Shown piece by piece: positions 59,981 through 64,000 of a stretch of 64,000 bases of DNA. The notes under the pieces were generated by a model. The model did no database searches and was not told the DNA's origin. It saw only the letters and a list, made by a program, of their open reading frames with translations. The position numbers were made by a program, and so were the translations under genes. Location: positions 124,001 through 188,000 of the forward strand of contig NZ_JAEPRQ010000003.1 in the NCBI RefSeq assembly GCF_016629665.1. The letters run 5' to 3'. Position 1 is the first letter of the stretch. Every line of letters starts with the position of its first letter. This DNA is from Paracoccus caeni. GTDB lineage: Bacteria; Pseudomonadota; Alphaproteobacteria; Rhodobacterales; Rhodobacteraceae.

Positions 59981-61330
59981 ATGACCATCCGCTCTGACCC
60001 GCCGATCGGCCCTTCGACGCCTGTGCAGTTCACGGCCCCCTTGCCGGATGCTGCCGATGTCGTGGTGATCGGCGGCGGCATCGCCGGAGTGACAACCGCC
60101 TTCTATCTGGCCCGCGACGGGTTGAAAGTGGTTCTGTGCGAAAAGGGCGTGATTGCGGGCGAACAATCGTCGCGCAATTGGGGTTGGGTGCGCGCGCAGG
60201 GCCGGGATGAGGCCGAAATTCCAATCATGCTGACCGCCCGTCGCTTGTGGAAAGCACTGGCGCAAGAGCTTGGCGATGTGCTGGGCCTGACCACATGCGG
60301 CGTGACCTATCTGGCGAACGATGCCGCGACCCTTGCGCGTTATGAAGCCTGGCTGGATGTCGCCAGCCGTCACGGTCTGGACAGCCGGGTGATGGGGCAG
60401 GGTGAGCTTGCGTCGGTTCTGCCTCATGCCGCTGGCTGGGTCGGCGCGCTGACCACCCCATCCGACATGCGCGCCGAACCGGCATCGGCTGTGCCCGCCA
60501 TCGCTGGTCTGGCGGTGGCCGAGGGTGTCACGATTCGCGAAAACTGCGCGGTTAGGGCGCTGGATGTGCAAGGCGGAGAACTGCGTGGGGTGGTGACCGA
60601 AGCCGGATCGGTCCGCGCCGAACGGGTGCTGTTGGCGGGCGGCGCATGGTCAGGGCTTTTCGCCGGAAATGCCGGGCTGCATCTGCCGCAGCTTTCGGTG
60701 CGTGCGACGGTTGCGGCGACGGTGCCAATCGCCGACTTCTGGCCCGGCGCTGCCGCGGATGATCGCTTCGCCTTCCGACGCCGTGCCGATGGCGGCTATA
60801 CCTTGGCTCCGGGCACGGCGCATGATTTCTGGATCGGCCCCGCCTCGTTTCGCCATCTGCGGCAATATCTGCCGATGATGCGCCGCGATCTTGCCCAGAC
60901 CAGCCTGAAACCCGCCGCGCCGAAAGGCTTTCCCGACGCATGGCGCACGCCTCGTCGTTGGTCCCCGGACGGACCGAGTCCGTTCGAGGCGATGCGGGTG
61001 CTGAACCCCGATCCTGTCGCCGCGCGAGTGACGAAACTACAGGATGACTTTGCCTCAGCCTTTCCGCAGATCGGTCGCCCACAGATCCGTGCGGCCTGGG
61101 CGGGGATGATCGACACCACGCCCGATCAGGTACCGGTTCTGGACGAGACCAGCTTGCCCGGCTTTTTCATTGCCACCGGTCTGTCCGGCCATGGTTTCGG
61201 CATTGGGCCGGGCATCGGTCGGGTCATGGCCGATCTGATACAGAACCGCGATCCGGGACATGATCTTTCCCGTTTCCGTTTTGCCCGGTTTCTGGACGGC
61301 ACGCCGGTCACGCTTGGACCGGGCCTTTAG
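59981..61330 (+). CDS. DAO-family FAD-dependent oxidoreductase
   Basis: 449 aa. The FAD Rossmann site is VVVIGGGIAGVTTAFYLAR with the Gly triplet at residues 31-36. The middle contains EQSSRNWGWVRAQGRD and the C-terminus has the adenine-end motif LPGFFIATGLSGHGFGIGPGIG. It belongs with D-amino-acid dehydrogenase, sarcosine oxidase and gamma-glutamylputrescine oxidase. Located directly after the peptide ATPase gene and before an M20 amidohydrolase, it probably oxidises an imported amine or amino acid; the substrate is not determined by sequence. Confidence 0.88.
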   Translation: MTIRSDPPIGPSTPVQFTAPLPDAADVVVIGGGIAGVTTAFYLARDGLKVVLCEKGVIAGEQSSRNWGWVRAQGRDEAEIPIMLTARRLWKALAQELGDVLGLTTCGVTYLANDAATLARYEAWLDVASRHGLDSRVMGQGELASVLPHAAGWVGALTTPSDMRAEPASAVPAIAGLAVAEGVTIRENCAVRALDVQGGELRGVVTEAGSVRAERVLLAGGAWSGLFAGNAGLHLPQLSVRATVAATVPIADFWPGAAADDRFAFRRRADGGYTLAPGTAHDFWIGPASFRHLRQYLPMMRRDLAQTSLKPAAPKGFPDAWRTPRRWSPDGPSPFEAMRVLNPDPVAARVTKLQDDFASAFPQIGRPQIRAAWAGMIDTTPDQVPVLDETSLPGFFIATGLSGHGFGIGPGIGRVMADLIQNRDPGHDLSRFRFARFLDGTPVTLGPGL

Positions 61331-61396
61331 AACTGCGCCAAGGGGCTTGCGGCTCATCGGCAAAAGATTAACCCTTGGGCGGAAGGAGACACCCAC

Positions 61397-62563
61397 ATGC
61401 CAGTCAAGAACCGCTTTGCCGAGCTGCTTCCCGAAATCACCGCGTGGCGACGAGATTTCCATGAACATCCCGAGCTGCTGTATGATGTCCATCGCACCGC
61501 AGGGAAGGTGGCGGAATTGCTGCGCGCGTTCGGTTGCGACGAGGTGGTCGAGGGGATCGGACAGACCGGCGTGGTCGGCGTCATCAAAGGCAAGACGGAT
61601 ACCAAGGGTCGCGTTATCGGTCTGCGCGCCGATATGGATGCGCTGCCGATCATCGAGCAGACGGGCGTTGAATATGCCTCGAAAACGCCGGGCAAGATGC
61701 ATGCCTGCGGACATGACGGACATACGGCGATGCTGCTGGGCGCCGCGAAATATCTGGCCGAGACCCGCAATTTCGACGGCACCGCCGTGGTGATCTTCCA
61801 GCCCGCAGAAGAGGGCGGCGCGGGTGGCGAGGCGATGATCAAGGACGGCATCGTCGATCGGTTTGGCATCGATGAGTTCTACGGCATGCATAATATGCCG
61901 GGGATGCCGGTCGGGCAGTTCTCGATCCGGCCCGGCGCGATGATGGCGGCGGCGGATCAGTTCGACATCATCGTGACCGGCAAGGGCGGCCATGCCGCCA
62001 AGCCGCATGAATGTATCGATACAACGCTGACCGCGGCGCAGATCATCGTGGCGCTGCAATCGGTTGTCTCCCGGAATATCGATCCGCTGAAAAACGCGGT
62101 GATCTCGGTCTGTGTGGTCTCCACGGATTCAACCGCGCATAACGTGATCCCGCAGGTGGTGAAGCTGAAGGGCACGGCGCGCAGTCTGGACCCCGAGGTG
62201 CGGGCGCAGCTTGAAGAGGGGATCACCCGCGTCTCGGTCAATGTAGCGGCTGCAATGGGGGCGACGGCCAAGGTCGATTACCAGCGCGGCTATCCGGTCA
62301 CGATGAACGATCCGGCAGCGACCGAATGGGCGGCCGATGTCGCCACCCAGATCGCGGGCGGGATCGACATGGACATGCAGCCGATGATGGGCGGCGAGGA
62401 TTTCAGCTATATGCTGAACGAACGACCCGGCGCCTATATCTGGGTCGGCAATGGCGATTCGGCGATGGTCCATCACCCGGCCTATAACTTCAACGATGAT
62501 GCGATCCCGGCTGGCTCTAGCTGGTATGCCGGCATGGTCGAGGCACGCCTGCCCGCTGCCTGA
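61397..62563 (+). CDS. M20-family amidohydrolase/carboxypeptidase (hippurate hydrolase-like)
   Basis: 388 aa. Metal ligands of the M20D family are visible: HEHPELLYDVHRTA, RADMDALPI and MHACGHDGHTAMLLG (HxCGHDGH), then VIFQPAEEGGAGG and MGGEDFSYM. Enzymes of this class remove acyl groups from amino acids (hippurate, N-acyl) or aminoacylases. GGAAGGAG lies 8-15 bases before the ATG. With the upstream FAD enzyme and the peptide importer it may handle N-acylated amino acids or dipeptides. Confidence 0.92.
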   Translation: MPVKNRFAELLPEITAWRRDFHEHPELLYDVHRTAGKVAELLRAFGCDEVVEGIGQTGVVGVIKGKTDTKGRVIGLRADMDALPIIEQTGVEYASKTPGKMHACGHDGHTAMLLGAAKYLAETRNFDGTAVVIFQPAEEGGAGGEAMIKDGIVDRFGIDEFYGMHNMPGMPVGQFSIRPGAMMAAADQFDIIVTGKGGHAAKPHECIDTTLTAAQIIVALQSVVSRNIDPLKNAVISVCVVSTDSTAHNVIPQVVKLKGTARSLDPEVRAQLEEGITRVSVNVAAAMGATAKVDYQRGYPVTMNDPAATEWAADVATQIAGGIDMDMQPMMGGEDFSYMLNERPGAYIWVGNGDSAMVHHPAYNFNDDAIPAGSSWYAGMVEARLPAA

Positions 62564-62712
62564 CTCTGGCACCTGATTCTTCTCCGGCATCGTCAAAGGT
62601 CGCACTGACCCCCGGCGGTGTCGGAAACGAGATTGTCAAAAATCCCGATTTAGATGAAATGCCGGGCGAAGGGCGTGTCGCCCGATCTGGCATTGATGGG
62701 ACGGAGAGCCAC

Positions 62713-63597
62713 ATGAAAAGCTATACCTTGCGCGTCACCTGCGAATCCACCCGCGGGATCGTCGCGGCCATCTCGGGCTTTCTGGCGCAGAATGATTGCA
62801 ACATCACCGACAGCGCGCAGTTCGACGATGCGGAGACCAAGCGGTTCTTCATGCGCGTCAGCTTCCGCTCGGAAGGCAGCGCGACGCTGGATCAGTTGCG
62901 CAAGGATATCGAGCCGGTCGCAGATGCATTCGACATGGATATCGAGATCACCGACGATTCCGTGAAGAAGAAGGTTCTGATCATGGTGTCGCGGTTCGGG
63001 CATTGCCTGAATGACCTTCTGTATCGCTGGCAGATCGGTGCGCTGCCGATCGATATCGTCGGCGTCATCTCGAACCACCACGAATACCAGAAAGTCGTGG
63101 TCAATCACGATATCCCGTTCCACATGATCCGCGTCACCGCCGAGAACAAGGCCGAAGCGGAAGCGCAGCAGATGGCGATCATCAAGGATACCGGCGCGGA
63201 GCTGGTGGTGCTGGCGCGATATATGCAGGTGCTGTCGGATCAGATGAGCCAGGCGATGTCGGGCCGGATCATCAACATCCACCACTCGTTCCTGCCGTCG
63301 TTCAAGGGCGCGAACCCCTACAAGCAGGCATTCGAGCGGGGGGTGAAGCTGATCGGCGCAACCAGCCATTACGTGACTGCCGATCTGGATGAGGGCCCGA
63401 TCATCGAACAGGATACGGTGCGTGTGACTCATGCCCAGTCGCCGGGCGATTACGTGTCGCTGGGCCGCGATGTCGAAGCGCAGGTTCTGGCGCGGGCGGT
63501 TCACGCCCATATCCACGGGCGCGTGTTCCAGAACGGTTCGAAAACGGTGGTCTTCCCGGCGTCTCCGGGCAGCTATGTCAGCGAGCGGATGGGCTGA
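62713..63597 (+). CDS. purU: Formyltetrahydrofolate deformylase
   Basis: 294 aa. It hydrolyses 10-formyl-THF to formate and THF, adjusting one-carbon pools. The N-terminal ACT domain reads TLRVTCESTRGIVAAISGFL and the formyl-transferase-like domain carries VGVISNHHEYQKVV (catalytic Asn-His), RIINIHHSFLPSFKGANP and the catalytic Asp region HYVTADLDEGPIIEQ. Start at 62713 after GGAGAGCC. The gene is followed by a GC-rich stem-loop (63601-63617). Confidence 0.93.
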   Translation: MKSYTLRVTCESTRGIVAAISGFLAQNDCNITDSAQFDDAETKRFFMRVSFRSEGSATLDQLRKDIEPVADAFDMDIEITDDSVKKKVLIMVSRFGHCLNDLLYRWQIGALPIDIVGVISNHHEYQKVVVNHDIPFHMIRVTAENKAEAEAQQMAIIKDTGAELVVLARYMQVLSDQMSQAMSGRIINIHHSFLPSFKGANPYKQAFERGVKLIGATSHYVTADLDEGPIIEQDTVRVTHAQSPGDYVSLGRDVEAQVLARAVHAHIHGRVFQNGSKTVVFPASPGSYVSERMG

Positions 63598-63600
63598 AGA

Positions 63601-63617
63601 GGGGGCTTTGCGCCCCC
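63601..63617 (+). terminator. Stem-loop after purU
   Basis: GGGGGC (63601-63606), TTTGC loop, GCCCCC (63612-63617); GC-rich with no T tract. Confidence 0.45.
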
Positions 63618-63644
63618 GCCGCGCCACGGCGCGGCTCCCCCGCA

Positions 63645-63806
63645 GGATATTTCGTCCAAGGCAAAGCGGCTTAACCCGGTGTTAACTCGGTCCGTGCCAT
63701 AGCTGGATCACGGTACAGGCGGGGACGCCGATGACCGTCCAAGGCAAAGCGCCTCGCTTCCTGATTGGAGGCGAGGCGCCGTGCATTTGCCTTGGTCAAA
63801 ATATCC
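63645..63806. repeat. Cluster of CCAAGGCAAAG-type repeats
   Basis: GGATATTT-CGT-CCAAGGCAAAG (63645-63666), a partial copy CGTCCAAGGCAAAGCG (63736-63751) and an inverted copy (63786-63806, reverse complement GGATATTTTGACCAAGGCAAA). A 9-bp stem GCGCCTCGC/GCGAGGCGC (63749-63757, 63771-63779) lies between them. Confidence 0.6.
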
Positions 63807-63812
63807 CGGGGG

Positions 63813-63841
63813 CGTCCCGCAGGGACGGGGGCAGCGCCCCC
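63813..63841 (-). terminator. Tandem hairpins before the BMP gene end
   Basis: CGTCCC-GCA-GGGACG (63813-63827) and GGGGGC-AGC-GCCCCC (63827-63841) are close to the stop of the minus-strand BMP gene at 63850 and could end its transcript. Confidence 0.5.
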
Positions 63842-63849
63842 ATCCTTCC

Positions 63850-64000
63850 TTATTGCGGAATGGCCGCCGTGATGCCTTCGACATAGAAGTTCATCGAAGA
63901 CAGGTCTTCGTCACTGGCGGTTTCGCCCTCGGCCAGCCACGCGCTGCCATCCGCCTTGTTCAGCGGGCCGGTAAAGGGGTGATACTCGCCCGAAGCGATT
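63850..64000 (-). CDS. BMP-family ABC transporter substrate-binding protein, C-terminus
   Basis: Partial: 49 residues, cut by the window end. The frame reads IASGEYHPFTGPLNKADGS, then WLAEGETASDEDLSSMNFYV and EGITAAIPQ before TAA (63850-63852). This is the typical end of Med/BMP-type periplasmic lipoproteins or binding proteins for purine nucleosides and related compounds (PFTGP...M.FYVEGI). The rest of the gene and the transporter genes lie outside the window. Confidence 0.8.
   Translation of the reverse strand, partial: IASGEYHPFTGPLNKADGSAWLAEGETASDEDLSSMNFYVEGITAAIPQ

Noticed and set aside
1-64000. CRISPR array, prophage or toxin-antitoxin locus
   Set aside because: No regularly spaced repeats, phage structural genes or recognisable antitoxin-toxin pairs were seen.

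Overview
The window reads as a chromosomal segment of a high-GC alphaproteobacterium of the Rhodobacteraceae, most like Paracoccus or a close relative. Supporting signs are the dense packing with ATGA-type overlaps, the QueF, DUF2849, DUF934, DUF1523 and TIGR01620 gene set, a bacterial ALDH16-type dehydrogenase beside deoC, and Rhodobacteraceae-style intergenic palindromes. The taxonomic call is inference from gene content; no rRNA is present.

Layout. 1-2049: the 3' end of queF and a ygiC-ygiB-like pair. 2100-12127: a divergent amino-sugar region. One arm is a tightly overlapping operon (BadF-type kinase, GntR regulator, SIS-domain deaminase, nagA); the other is murQ, a sugar ABC importer and a Gfo/Idh/MocA oxidoreductase. 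Together they would import and phosphorylate MurNAc/GlcNAc, remove the lactyl ether, deacetylate, and deaminate to fructose-6-P. Direct repeats of TTGGTATT with 11-bp phasing at both promoters look like the GntR operators. 12295-13986: a TetR regulator divergent from an NmrA-like oxidoreductase, with a palindromic operator between them. 13991-17363: a YcjX/YcjF-like pair and a membrane protein. 17553-22329: ileS, a small membrane protein, a glycosyltransferase-like protein and ArsC. 22357-26944: an Lrp regulator divergent from an assimilatory sulfur operon (DUF2849, cysI, cysH, DUF934, ferredoxin-NADP reductase). 27023-32613: glutaryl-CoA dehydrogenase, a large Arg/Glu-rich OmpA protein, CoA-binding and YHS-like proteins, and an RlmB-type methyltransferase.

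32735-36125 is the accessory part. It holds tRNA-Tyr, a frameshifted fragment of a tyrosine-recombinase N-terminus, a decayed IS3 element fused to it, an AT-rich pair of unrecognised ORFs (52 and 274 aa), and an IS5-family element. Both IS transposase genes carry an intrusive palindrome built on GGAAAACAGT/ACTGTTTTCC; in the IS5 gene it is in frame and flanked by a 6-bp duplication. This looks like the eroded remnant of a tRNA-integrated island.

36423-47801: a Hint-domain protein, small unknowns, a GntP permease, an entericidin-like lipopeptide, RbsD, a membrane dipeptidase, PepF, an ABM-GNAT fusion, a DUF72 protein and guaA. 47929-52787: a CAP-domain lipoprotein, small membrane proteins, deoC and the two-domain ALDH, probably for deoxyribose catabolism. 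52867-62563: a peptide ABC system whose binding protein and permeases are on the minus strand and whose fused double ATPase is on the plus strand, followed by a FAD amine/amino-acid oxidoreductase and an M20 amidohydrolase. 62713-64000: purU and the 3' end of a BMP-family binding protein.
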